Of a DNA stretch of 64,000 nucleotides, positions 48,001 through 56,989 are shown one piece after another; the stretch's first letter is position 1; the number at the start of each line of letters is the position of its first letter. This DNA is from Muricauda sp. SCSIO 64092 (GTDB lineage Bacteria; Bacteroidota; Bacteroidia; Flavobacteriales; Flavobacteriaceae), in NCBI RefSeq assembly GCF_023016285.1, contig NZ_CP095413.1:4726501-4790500 (forward strand), in the 5' to 3' direction. Made by a program: the position numbers and the translations under genes. The notes beneath the pieces are model-generated. The model saw only the letters and a program-made list of their open reading frames with translations, was not told where the DNA came from and did not search any database.

Positions 48001-48732
48001 ATGAAAACCTCTGAATATATTGAAGATAGGATCAATAAACTGCCAAAGGGATATGTATTTACCTATATGGATTTTATGAATGAGGTGACTAGAAGAGAAG
48101 CTATTATTAAGCATCTGAATAGGATGGCTACTTCCGGTAAGATAAACAAGCTATCCAAAGGTAAATATTTCAAGCCACAAGAAACCGTATTCGGTTCCTT
48201 GCTTCCAGACCAGCACCAAATTGTAAAGGATTTGTTAGAGGAAGATGGTAAACTTTTGGGGTATATCACAGGGTATAGTGTTTATAATTCCCTAGGGTTT
48301 ACTACACAAGTAAGTAGCACCATACAGATAGGCAAACGAGAGATAAGACCCTCTTTTAAAAGAGGGCGTTTCAGGATTTCGTTCATCAAACAAAAAAATA
48401 CCATAAATAAAGAGAATATTCCCCTATTGCGATTATTGGATGCGATACGTTACATCAAAAAAATACCGGATACCACTATTGACAAAAGTTGTATTCGATT
48501 GATGGCATTATTCCGCGAATTGAAAACCAGCGAGCAGATAAAGCTTATAAAGTTGGCTTTTAAATATTCCCCTGCCACCAGAGCTTTGTTGGGAGCACTG
48601 CTCAGGGAGATTGGTTGTAGGGCGGAGACGGAACTAAGGGATCTTCAGGATAGTTTAAACCCAATAACGGTTTATAATCTTGATGTTTCTGAAAATGTGT
48701 TGTCAAATGCTAAATACTGGAATATAAAATGA
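48001..48732 (+). CDS. AbiEi-like antitoxin/regulator (DUF6088 family)
   Basis: The antitoxin half of a type IV toxin-antitoxin abortive-infection pair, 243 residues. A winged-helix N-terminus (MKTSEYIEDRINKLPKGYVF, HLNRMATSGKINKLSKGKYF) carries the DNA-binding region, and the C-terminal domain (YITGYSVYNSLGFTTQVSS) is the antitoxin part seen in DUF6088/AbiEi proteins. It overlaps the toxin gene by 4 bases (ATGA). In known systems the antitoxin silences the toxin's action and represses its own promoter. Two inverted repeats upstream fit that. Confidence 0.88.
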   Translation: MKTSEYIEDRINKLPKGYVFTYMDFMNEVTRREAIIKHLNRMATSGKINKLSKGKYFKPQETVFGSLLPDQHQIVKDLLEEDGKLLGYITGYSVYNSLGFTTQVSSTIQIGKREIRPSFKRGRFRISFIKQKNTINKENIPLLRLLDAIRYIKKIPDTTIDKSCIRLMALFRELKTSEQIKLIKLAFKYSPATRALLGALLREIGCRAETELRDLQDSLNPITVYNLDVSENVLSNAKYWNIK

Positions 48733-49706
48733 AGCTGCACGAGAACGAACAACTTTTCAGACAAGCGGTGCGGGTAACCGCAGAGCGAATGGGTATTCTG
48801 GATATCTATATCGAAAAGGACTATTGGGTATGCTATGCCTTAAAACTCATTTTTGAAAGTGAAATAGAAGATGAAGTCATATTCAAAGGCGGTACTGCCT
48901 TATCAAAGTGTTACAAATATATTGAACGTTTTTCTGAAGATATTGATTTGGTGGTCTTGCGAAGGGATTCCGAAACAGGAAATCAACTAAAAAGCAAGCT
49001 TAGAAAAATTACAAAGTCCATAACAGCTCCATTCGAAGAAGTTGATATTGATGGCATTACCAATAAAATGGGAATGATTCGAAAGATTCCATATAACTAC
49101 CCCAAAATTTTTAAAGGTGATTTCGGGCAAGTACGTGACAACATCATTGTTGAAGCTACTTGGTTGGGGCATTTTGAACCCTATTCTAAAAAGTTCCTCA
49201 GCACCTATATCTACGATATGATGAATGCCAATAATCAAATGACATTGGCGGAAGAATATAGTTTATTACCTATTGAATTACTCGTATTGGATTCTCGAAG
49301 AACGCTTTGCGAAAAAATCATGAGTTTGGTACGATTCTCTAATACCGAAAATCCCATTGCTAACTTGAATGCAAAAATAAGGCATGTGTATGATATTCAT
49401 CAATTGTTGAAAGATAAAACGGTTCAAGCATTTTTTACTTCCGAAGCTTTTGATGTGATGTTGCTCAAAGTAGCCCATGACGACATGCAAAGTTTTAAGA
49501 ATGACAACGATTGGTTACGATACCATCCAAAAGAGGCATTGATTTACAGAAGCCCAGAAGAAACGTGGAGCCAACTTAAAGACACCTATCAGGGGGCATT
49601 TAAGTTTTTGGTCTATGGGGAGTTACCTAAGGAACAGGATGTATTGATAACCATGGTTAAGGTGTCCGAGCGATTGTCTCAAGTAAAATGGGAGATAGTG
49701 TTTTAA
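48729..49706 (+). CDS. AbiEii-like nucleotidyltransferase toxin
   Basis: A DUF1814/AbiEii nucleotidyltransferase of 325 residues. The catalytic motif is GGTALSK (54-60) followed by SEDIDL (69-74), the family's metal-binding acidic pair. Related toxins stop growth by nucleotide transfer to tRNA or other targets, aborting phage infection. It overlaps the antitoxin gene and ends the pair. The mobilisation module on the opposite strand follows, so the pair may help keep that element. Confidence 0.9.
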   Translation: MKLHENEQLFRQAVRVTAERMGILDIYIEKDYWVCYALKLIFESEIEDEVIFKGGTALSKCYKYIERFSEDIDLVVLRRDSETGNQLKSKLRKITKSITAPFEEVDIDGITNKMGMIRKIPYNYPKIFKGDFGQVRDNIIVEATWLGHFEPYSKKFLSTYIYDMMNANNQMTLAEEYSLLPIELLVLDSRRTLCEKIMSLVRFSNTENPIANLNAKIRHVYDIHQLLKDKTVQAFFTSEAFDVMLLKVAHDDMQSFKNDNDWLRYHPKEALIYRSPEETWSQLKDTYQGAFKFLVYGELPKEQDVLITMVKVSERLSQVKWEIVF

Positions 49707-49722
49707 CAAATATCCCCAAATC

Positions 49723-49735
49723 CTTACCGAAAACT
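49723..49735 (+). repeat. 13-bp direct repeat, left copy
   Basis: CTTACCGAAAACT occurs here and again at 51414-51426, on either side of the relaxase module. May be an insertion or recombination footprint. Confidence 0.35.
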
Positions 49736-49810
49736 TTGCGCGTGGTTCCTGTGAAATTTCTTCCGCGTTCGGGAAGATAAGCGAGAAGAAGAAATTCCGT
49801 AGGGCGCAAA

Positions 49811-50266
49811 TTACTTTTTGCCTTTGGGATTGCGCCATTCTTCATAAAGGGCACCTGCCTCTGGGGTTTCCTCAATAAATCGCTCAAAGTGCCTGACGGC
49901 ATTGCTTTCACCTTGGGAAAATGCAGCTTGTTCTTTTTTAGGGATATTGGAAATCTGGAATATGGCGTATCCCAGAACCATCAAAACAGTCACCATAAAC
50001 CCCCAGAACAACTTTATTGCCCATTTTGGAAAAGAAATGGACTTCTTGATATGGTAGATGACATTGGCCAATAGTTTGTTCTGTTCTTCAACTGCTTTCC
50101 TCTGGCTGTCGTTGTATCCTTTCAAGAGATGGTCAATACCATCCGTATCAGCTTGAACTTCATAGTCCATCAGGAACTCTTTCAGTTTTTCCATTCGATT
50201 GACCGAATGTTCAAAATTATTCAGTTCCTCTGTCAATAATTCTGCTATTTCGTCCAGTTTTGCCAT
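49811..50266 (-). CDS. Mobilisation-module membrane protein (DUF6730-like)
   Basis: 151 residues with a coiled-coil N-terminal half, one central membrane segment (KLFWGFMVTVLMVLGYAIFQ) and a short C-terminal tail. Proteins of this layout follow the relaxase in Bacteroidota mobilisable elements and are thought to help anchor it. Four bases behind the relaxase. Name tentative. Confidence 0.7.
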   Translation of the reverse strand: MAKLDEIAELLTEELNNFEHSVNRMEKLKEFLMDYEVQADTDGIDHLLKGYNDSQRKAVEEQNKLLANVIYHIKKSISFPKWAIKLFWGFMVTVLMVLGYAIFQISNIPKKEQAAFSQGESNAVRHFERFIEETPEAGALYEEWRNPKGKK

Positions 50267-50270
50267 AATA

Positions 50271-51152
50271 TTACATTTCTATTTCAATTTCTATTCCTTT
50301 ATCAATGGTTCTTTTAATGGTCTTTGAGATTGCTTTCATTGCAATTTTGGCCACCAGGTTAGGGGAGAGGCTTACCGTTTTGCCTATTAGCTTCATAGCA
50401 TTTTCCGTTTTTGCCTTTTCGACCACATCTCTGCTGAAACCGATTTGTTCGGCTATTTTGTTCATTGACATAGAGCGGTGAATCTCACTACCCTTCAGAT
50501 TTTGCCCAGCAAACTCAAATCGAAAGCCCTGCAGTTGGTTCTGCTTGTTGATGGATGGAATAACCTTTACAGGATAGACTTCTATAGCCTTGATGTATTG
50601 GTCAAAGTCCTTTGGTCTGATCTCACTGATGACCTTCTCATGGATTCTTTTCAAAACCATTCGCATATCCTTTGCCTTGTCCAGTTTTTGCTGTTGTACT
50701 TTCCGCACTGTGGTCAGACCCACTTCCTTTGCTACCCTTTCCGCAGCTTGTTGGCTCCGTTTTCCTATGAAGTTATCTTTGTAGGCCTGTCCCTGAAAAT
50801 TGATTCGGTTCACGTACAGATGGATATGGACGTGTTTCCGGTTTCTGTGCACAAAGGCAATCGCCTGGTTCTCCTGTAACTTCATCTGTTTTAAAAAACG
50901 TTCGGTGATTTCTTGCAGTTTCCCATTCTTCATTTCCTTACCATCTTTGATAGTCGGACTCAGAACGAAACTCAAAGTGTTCTTTTTGCATTGATGATTC
51001 TGTTGTTGGATGGTCCTGAATTCTTGGGTAATTTCTTTTGGGGTTTCCCCCGCCAAATATTGGCTATGGACAATTTCCGGTCTCTTTTCCTCTCGAAGTC
51101 CATAGGCCATGGATGCCGAAGTATGCGATATGGACTTTCCCATTCCAATCAT
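50271..51152 (-). CDS. Relaxase (mobilisation nuclease, MobA/VirD2-like)
   Basis: Nicks and carries DNA at oriT during conjugal transfer. 293 residues; the N-terminal nuclease carries the HUH-type metal motif RKHVHIHLYVN (His107, His109, His111) and a catalytic-region Tyr/His near the N-terminus, with a long basic tail to residue 293. It overlaps the mobC remnant stop (ATGA). The C-terminal part (about 200-293) is Lys-rich and alpha-helical. Upstream partner genes are broken (see 51149-51355 and 51499-52216), so transfer is likely impaired. Confidence 0.85.
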   Translation of the reverse strand: MIGMGKSISHTSASMAYGLREEKRPEIVHSQYLAGETPKEITQEFRTIQQQNHQCKKNTLSFVLSPTIKDGKEMKNGKLQEITERFLKQMKLQENQAIAFVHRNRKHVHIHLYVNRINFQGQAYKDNFIGKRSQQAAERVAKEVGLTTVRKVQQQKLDKAKDMRMVLKRIHEKVISEIRPKDFDQYIKAIEVYPVKVIPSINKQNQLQGFRFEFAGQNLKGSEIHRSMSMNKIAEQIGFSRDVVEKAKTENAMKLIGKTVSLSPNLVAKIAMKAISKTIKRTIDKGIEIEIEM

Positions 51153-51355
51153 ACCTTAAAGTTTAAAAGGTGTTCCCTGATCTCCTTTGCCAACTGGGTG
51201 ACTTCATCCGCCAATTTTGGATTCCGTTTTCGGAACATATTCCCGATGCGTTTGAAATTGTTCTGGTATTGCACCAAGAGTTTATAGGCTTCAATCTGGT
51301 CATCGGACAATCATTCTATACGTTCAAGACGCTCCTCTAGTTTTAAATAATCCAT
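51149..51355 (-). pseudogene. mobC-like gene with in-frame stop
   Basis: The minus-strand frame gives MDYLKLEERLERIE, a TGA stop (51313-51311), then LSDDQIEAYKLLVQYQNNFK and a tail EIREHLLNFKV that overlaps the relaxase ATG. The second part is like the C-terminus of relaxosome accessory proteins. The ribbon-helix-helix DNA-binding part expected at the N-terminus is absent. A TTG at 51310 could still start a 53-residue product. Confidence 0.6.
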
Positions 51356-51413
51356 TACTATTTTATTTAGGGTGAAACAATGGACAAAAGCTTTTGTACT
51401 TTTTATTAGAATT

Positions 51414-51426
51414 CTTACCGAAAACT
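51414..51426 (+). repeat. 13-bp direct repeat, right copy
   Basis: Identical to CTTACCGAAAACT at 49723-49735. The two copies enclose the relaxase, its membrane partner and the mobC remnant, about 1.7 kb. Confidence 0.35.
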
Positions 51427-51448
51427 AGCATGGGAAACAAAAGGAAAG

Positions 51449-51472
51449 GCTTGCATTGCATGTAGTGCAAGC
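51449..51472. repeat. Short inverted repeat, candidate oriT element
   Basis: GCTTGCA ... TGCAAGC with a 10-base loop, between the mobC remnant and the upstream frameshifted gene. Inverted repeats like this occur at oriT near mobilisation genes, but no nick-site consensus is recognised. Confidence 0.3.
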
Positions 51473-51498
51473 AAAAAAGAGGGGAATGCAAGCAATTT

Positions 51499-52216
51499 TT
51501 AAGAAAATGGGGCAAATACAGCTTCCAATTCCTCACTTCTTTTGGAAATCCTGTTTCTGGTCAGGGCGTTTCTCACGGTATTGTAGTTATAGGGCAGACC
51601 ATCTTCACGTCTAAGCAAATCAGAATTTTTGATGAAATCAATAAGCTGCAAATCATTCTTTGGAAAGATTATCTTGAGCCTCTCATAAAACTCCTTACAA
51701 GCAGGGTTTTTTAATTTCAAATGAATCTTCGCATCATGTTCGTCCCAGTCCATTAAAAAACATCGAGTAAAGTCCTCTTTTGAAGTTTTGTCTATTAAGG
51801 ACCATATCATAGCGAACCAAATTATCGTAAAGTCTAGCGAGTTGTAATTCGGTAATCGAGATGTTGAAGTTTTTGGTAGATTTAAGTTTTTCCTTGATTT
51901 TCGGAATTACGATGCGTTTGAATTTCCTGGACCAGGTTATCTGGGTTAAAACCATTCCCAATATGAAGACCAAAAGGCTGGATATAAAATAGAAAGTCTG
52001 GGGTGTTTGCCAATATTGATAAATGGTGGAAAAGCTAAAATGCATTAACATAAGGCCTAAACCATGAAAAAACAGTCTCGGCTTTTCAATGTACTTGTTC
52101 CATTTGAAGGGTTCTGTGAAAACAAAGCGTACCAATATTATCCCATAGGGATACAATAACCTCATGTATACGTAAATAAAACAAGCGAAGAAAAGGAGTT
52201 CGGACAATACTGACAT
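51499..52216 (-). pseudogene. Membrane protein of the mobilisation region, frameshifted
   Basis: Two overlapping minus-strand frames give one protein. 52216-51734 encodes four probable membrane helices (MSVLSELLFFACFIYVYMRL...; TFYFISSLLVFILGMVLTQI) and reaches LARLYDNLVRYDMV. 51810-51499 then continues naturally as LIDKTSKEDFTRCFLMDWDE...HLKLKNPACKEFYERL. A shift of one frame near 51800-51815 links them. Taken apart, the first frame ends in an unstructured tail. Function unknown; such proteins occur with mobilisation modules. Confidence 0.6.
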
Positions 52217-52721
52217 AGCTTTAATGTACGGTTTTCCGAATAAAAAAAGGCGAAATCAAGACGAAATGTAATTTTTGAACTACAACATTATTTTTTCTCG
52301 TAGCGTGGGTAGGGGAAAGAAAGGTCAAGCAGCCCAATGCTGCTTGTGCTTTCGTGACGCTCTGAGGGTGTCGGAAAACCGAGTGGTTTTGTGACTTCCG
52401 CAAGGGCTTTATTATGTTGAAGTGAACGAAAGACAGTATTTATTTCGAAACTGGAAGATGTTGATTGTGGCTAGTTATGCAATTAAAAAAGAGGTTTCAC
52501 AGCAAAGCTCTTGTTCAATTCAATTAATCATTAGTTTTATGCAAGTCAATAAGAAATAGAATTATATTAGATAGTTAACTATTTTGGATAAAAATATTCT
52601 TATCTTTTCAAGAAGTAATAATTTATCTTTTCTTTTGTAAGAAATCACAACTTTGATTTAAATTTTGGGAATTTCAGCGTTTGATAGATTTAAAATTATG
52701 GAGGACTAAAAACGAAATAAA
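52217..52721. other. Gap between mobilisation region and orphan permease
   Basis: 505 bases. The left half has a GC-rich patch with an 8-bp stem, CAAGCAGC and GCTGCTTG, at 52326-52346, a possible oriT or end of the element. The right half is AT-rich and presumably holds the promoter of the permease gene. No coding sequence recognised. Confidence 0.45.
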
Positions 52722-55154
52722 GTGTTCAAGCATTATTTAAAAATCGCGTGGCGTAATCTACTAAAGAATAGACAGCAGACTATAATTAATCTTGTAGGTT
52801 TAACTATTGGAACAGTCAGTAGTCTTTCAATTATTATATATGTTCTTGATCAGTTTGGCTATGATGAACATCATGGGAATTACGGTTCAATTTTTCGTGT
52901 AGAGACTCTTATTGAGAGGAAAGACAAAGAGATAGAAAGAACAGCATTGACATCACCACCAATAGTATTTACTTTAAAAGAAGACTTCCCTGATGTAATT
53001 CAGGCTACGCGAATTGTAATTACAGATAAGACTTTCAGTAATCCAATAAGTTTAGAGGAAAACCAACAAGGTTTTTATGAACCTAGGGCATATCTCGCAG
53101 ATTCTACATTCTTTGACATTTTCAACTATAAGTTTGTAGAAGGCTTAAAACAAACTTCTTTGAAGGAACCTTTTTCGATTGTTCTCTCTCTATCATTGAA
53201 AACCAAATTATTTGGTAAGCGAAGTGCCCTAAATGAAAGTGTAATTTGGGGAACTGGCAAATACTCTCAAAAACTAGTAGTTAAAGGTGTTTTTGATGAC
53301 TCACTTTTTAAGTCCCATTTAAATCCCAACTACATAATCAGTATGGAGACGCCTGGACTAGGCAGCTATATCAAGTCAGCAAAGAATTTTGCTATTCAGA
53401 ATATGGTTTATGGTTATATAAAATTATTACCTCAGGTAAATCCAAATGAATTGAAGAATAAGCTCGATAATTTCATGAAATTGCATGGTGAAAATGATAT
53501 GAAGAATGCTGGAATTTTAAACAAGGTCTTGTCACTTAAAAACGTTGGAGACATTTATTTAAACAGTTCGGGCATAAAGGACCAAGTTGGAAAGGTATCT
53601 AACTTGAATTACCTGTATTTCTTATTAACACTTGCCTTTCTAATACAATTGATAGCATGCATAAATTTTGTTAATCTTAGTACTGCCAGAGCAGGGAAAA
53701 GAGCAAGAGAAATTGGTGTTAGAAAAGTTGCCGGTGCAGGCAAAAACTTAATTAGGAAGCAATTCTTAACCGAGTCTCTTTTGTTATCCTTATTTGTGAT
53801 GATGATTAGCCTACCTATCACTTTAGTTTTGTTATCGACAATTAATGACATAACAGGAGGAGATTTGACTTATTTGGACTTATTCAACAAAAGAACCTTT
53901 TTAATATTGCTGATTCTAGGCATACTCACTGGATTAGTATCTGGGGGTTATCCCGCAGCTGTGCTTTCATCTATTAAAACCGTTAATGTTCTAAAGGGAA
54001 TTGTTAGCCCAAAGACAAATTCCATTATTTTACAACGGATATTAGTTCTCTTTCAATTAGTGGTATCGATATGTCTCCTGATATCTGTATTTGTAATTTC
54101 CAAACAGGGTAATTTCTTTCTCAGTAAGAGTTTGGGTTATGACAAAGAAAACATGATAGCATTAAGGGTAGAGTCCGATGCTAAAAATATCAAATATCGT
54201 GCGTTAATAAATGAATTTGATAAAGTACCGGGAGTATTGGAAACAGCTAGCTGTAGATATGCCCCCTCTGAGCCCATTTTAACGGCAAGTGAATATTACC
54301 ACCTATCAACTGAGTCAAGAGAGAATGCTATAGTGTTCAAGAAAAATGGAGTGAGTAATAATTATTTTAGGACCATGAAAATTCCTTTGATTATTGGTAG
54401 GGATTTTGAAGATAGTGACGATAAATATAGGGTCATTCTCAACGAGTCGGCTTTGCAAAAACTAAATCTAAAACTAGAGTCAGCTGTCAACAGCAGATTG
54501 TTACAACAAGTTGGGGATAAACTTTTGGAATTTGAAATTATCGGAGTCGCACAAGATTTTCACTATTCAAGTCTCAAAGATGAAATTGCACCTATTATGT
54601 TCTATTATAGTTATGAGCCCAATTGGCTTTTGGTAAAAACTAATACTCAAAATATTGCTGGTATTGTATCAAAATTAGAAACCAGTTGGAGAAGAGCTAA
54701 TTATAATGCTCCCTTTAATTACTCTTTTGTGGAAAAATTAACTGAGCAACTTTATGAGGAAGAGGAACGTTTAAAAAAGATATTTCTTATTTCCGCCATT
54801 ATTGCTATTTCCATAAGTTGTTTTGGACTTTTCGGTTTAATATCGTACACCGTTGAGCAAAGAAAAAAAGAAATTGGAATTCGAAAAGTGTTAGGGGCTA
54901 GTTTGAATTTGATTTTGAAGCTCCTCACAAAAGATTTTATAAAATTGGTTTTCTGGGCGTTCATAATAGCATCTCCAATTTCATATTTTATTTTGACGAG
55001 ATGGCTTGAAAGCTACGCGTATAGAATTAAAATAAATTGGGATGTTTTCTTGATTTCTGGAATCATGACATTGCTATTAACGGTTCTTACCTTAGGAATA
55101 CAGTCCTTTAGGGCAGGTATTTCAAACCCCTCAAAAGTTCTCAGGACCGAATAA
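52722..55154 (+). CDS. ABC transporter permease, FtsX/MacB type
   Basis: Inner-membrane permease of 810 residues with the Bacteroidota double-FtsX layout: an N-terminal helix (IAWRNLLKNRQQTIINLVGL), a large periplasmic MacB-like core domain (about 60-270), an FtsX block of helices (about 290-400 with ARAGKRAREIGVRKVAGAGK), a second periplasmic domain and a final FtsX block (QRKKEIGIRKVLGAS). The start is GTG 52722. Such permeases usually export antimicrobials or signal molecules with an ATPase, but none is adjacent. Composition is markedly AT-rich compared with the genes on either side, suggesting acquisition by transfer. Confidence 0.85.
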   Translation: MFKHYLKIAWRNLLKNRQQTIINLVGLTIGTVSSLSIIIYVLDQFGYDEHHGNYGSIFRVETLIERKDKEIERTALTSPPIVFTLKEDFPDVIQATRIVITDKTFSNPISLEENQQGFYEPRAYLADSTFFDIFNYKFVEGLKQTSLKEPFSIVLSLSLKTKLFGKRSALNESVIWGTGKYSQKLVVKGVFDDSLFKSHLNPNYIISMETPGLGSYIKSAKNFAIQNMVYGYIKLLPQVNPNELKNKLDNFMKLHGENDMKNAGILNKVLSLKNVGDIYLNSSGIKDQVGKVSNLNYLYFLLTLAFLIQLIACINFVNLSTARAGKRAREIGVRKVAGAGKNLIRKQFLTESLLLSLFVMMISLPITLVLLSTINDITGGDLTYLDLFNKRTFLILLILGILTGLVSGGYPAAVLSSIKTVNVLKGIVSPKTNSIILQRILVLFQLVVSICLLISVFVISKQGNFFLSKSLGYDKENMIALRVESDAKNIKYRALINEFDKVPGVLETASCRYAPSEPILTASEYYHLSTESRENAIVFKKNGVSNNYFRTMKIPLIIGRDFEDSDDKYRVILNESALQKLNLKLESAVNSRLLQQVGDKLLEFEIIGVAQDFHYSSLKDEIAPIMFYYSYEPNWLLVKTNTQNIAGIVSKLETSWRRANYNAPFNYSFVEKLTEQLYEEEERLKKIFLISAIIAISISCFGLFGLISYTVEQRKKEIGIRKVLGASLNLILKLLTKDFIKLVFWAFIIASPISYFILTRWLESYAYRIKINWDVFLISGIMTLLLTVLTLGIQSFRAGISNPSKVLRTE

Positions 55155-55301
55155 GGGTTTTCAAATTTTGCAAGCTATAATTTTTCTTGGCTACTTTAGA
55201 TTTATAATATCTAAATAGAAAATCATAGCAAACCATTATAATTCCTCTCAATATAAGGACAGCGAGTTAAGTTAGATTTTTAACCTTAGATTCATTGTCA
55301 A

Positions 55302-56436
55302 ATGAGCAGAAGAAAATTCACATAGGAATTCAAGTTCAAATACGTACTTGAGGCCTTGTCGGAATGATACAGTATCTAGGAACTGGGTGGGAAGTATGAG
55401 ATTCACCCCACACAGATCACCAACTGGAAAAGTCATTTTTGAAGAATGGCCAAGCGGTCCTTGAGCGTCCCGTCAAGGATGACAAGACCGAGGCTGAGAA
55501 AAAAAAGGAGTGTTTGTTGCGCACCATTGACCAACTCAAGGTGGGGAACGATTTTTTAAAGACGGCCTCACAATGAGTAAGTTCGTAAAAGCGAGAAGGG
55601 GACTTGTCCAAAGGGAACATGTTCTGAGCGGAGTCCACCAGTGCGAGCTTTTGGATATCCACCGTAGCGGGCTCTACTATGCCTCAAAAGGGGAAACGCA
55701 GCTAAATCTGCAACTGATGCGCCTTATCGACGAGGAACACATGCTTCACTCATGGTTCGGTGTGCCGCGCATGACCGAAAGGCTCAGGGAGGACAATGGC
55801 CTCATTGTCAACCCCAAACGGATTGAGAGGCTTTTCAAACTCATGGGCATATCTGCAGTGGGACCCAAGCCCAATACCTCCAAAAAGGGGAAGGGGTGTT
55901 TCACAAGATGTTCAAGTACCCTTTGCGCAACCTAAAGGTTGAGAACCCGGAACATGTCTGGGCGATGGACATTGTCTATATTCCAGTAAACGGCGGACCT
56001 ATACCTGTGTGCGATAATCGATCTGTACAGCCGCTATGTTTCCGGTTGGTCACTCTCCAACACCATGACATCGGAGTGGTGCACGCGGAAATTGGAAACG
56101 GCCATCATGGTATATGTAGCGCCCGAAATACTCAACAACGACCAGGGCAGACAGTTCACCGCCAAGGAGTTCCATACATGAGTGACAGCCCTCTAACAGG
56201 GCATAAGGTTGAGCATGGACGGTAAGGGACGGGCAATCGACAATGTTTTCATCGAACATCTATGGAGGAGTATAAAATACGAGCATGTATATCTGTTCCC
56301 TGCCGATGACGGTCTGGAATGTTACTGTGGCATCAGGGAATCGGAGGCCAAAGACCGTTGTCGGCTTATGAAAAACAAAAGAAAAAGGCAGCGTAGTGAT
56401 TTGGGATGGAAAAAAGGTTTTCAACAAAATCGGTGA
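55302..56436 (+). pseudogene. Degenerate IS3-family insertion sequence
   Basis: The OrfA frame starts at 55302 with MSRRKFT, a stop, EFKFKYVLEALSE, further stops, then ends KKKECLLRTIDQLKVGNDFL-K. OrfB begins at 55573 (MSKFVKARRGLVQREHVLSG) and is cut by frameshifts near 55890 and 56000-56200. DDE-region traces remain: AMDIVYIP, NNDQGRQF and DGKGRAIDNVFIEHLWRSIK. All are consistent with the rve integrase of IS3, but the element cannot make a functional transposase. Confidence 0.85.
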
Positions 56437-56735
56437 GTTGTCAATTTCCCCCGGACTTCCTCTTTTCAACATCATTATTACACTTCTTTTTAAAGAAATC
56501 CTGTCCTAAGGATAGTGGAAATTCTATGCTGTTAGAAATTTCGCTAAAATTTTGTAGGATTTTCAAATTCGAGGGATTTACTTTCATTTTATTAAGAGCA
56601 TAAGAATTAACAAAACCAATCTTTATAAAAGTAGGAAATATATTATTAAAATTAATAAATTAGATAAATTAGTAAAGATTTTAATTGTTGTTCTTTTCAA
56701 GGCCTAAATAGATACATGCATAAAAAAGTTAAAAA
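56437..56735. other. Gap after the IS element
   Basis: 299 AT-rich bases with no gene recognised. Confidence 0.4.
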
Positions 56736-56904
56736 GTGAAAAAATTTAAAATTTCATTTTGTACGATCTGTATGAACAGACTAGAATATCTTCGAAAGAC
56801 TTTACCTAAGAATATTGAGGACAACCTTAGTTACAATGAAGACTTACCCCTTTTGAAGGCTTCCCTGTTTTTCAGACAGTATAAAAATCAACTATTTTTA
56901 TCTC
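56736..56904 (+). pseudogene. Glycosyltransferase N-terminal fragment
   Basis: GTG 56736 encodes KKFKISFCTICMNRLEYLRK then TLPKNIEDNLSYNE, the beginning of a GT2-like glycosyltransferase. After about 36 codons the sequence leaves the family pattern (DLPLLKASLFFR...), so the gene is truncated. The frame runs into an IS fragment. Confidence 0.55.
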
Positions 56905-56970
56905 ATGAAGAAGAGCAGGTTCACGGAAACACAGATTGTTGCGATGCTGCAACAGTATGAATCTAAATGA
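56905..56970 (+). mobile_element. Second IS3-family orfA start fragment
   Basis: ATG 56905 gives MKKSRFTETQIVAMLQQYES and a Lys, then stop. This is the N-terminus of a different IS3-type OrfA from the one at 55302. Only the first 21 codons remain. Confidence 0.6.
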
Positions 56971-56989
56971 AATTTAAAAATCAACATAT

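Noticed and set aside
51734..51810. Programmed frameshift joining the two frames of the membrane protein
   Set aside because: No slippery heptamer or stimulatory structure was noticed; neighbouring mobC is also broken, so simple decay is favoured.
52221..52403. 60-codon minus-strand ORF near the hairpin at 52.3 kb
   Set aside because: It covers the GC-rich hairpin patch and has no coding character; more likely oriT-type DNA.
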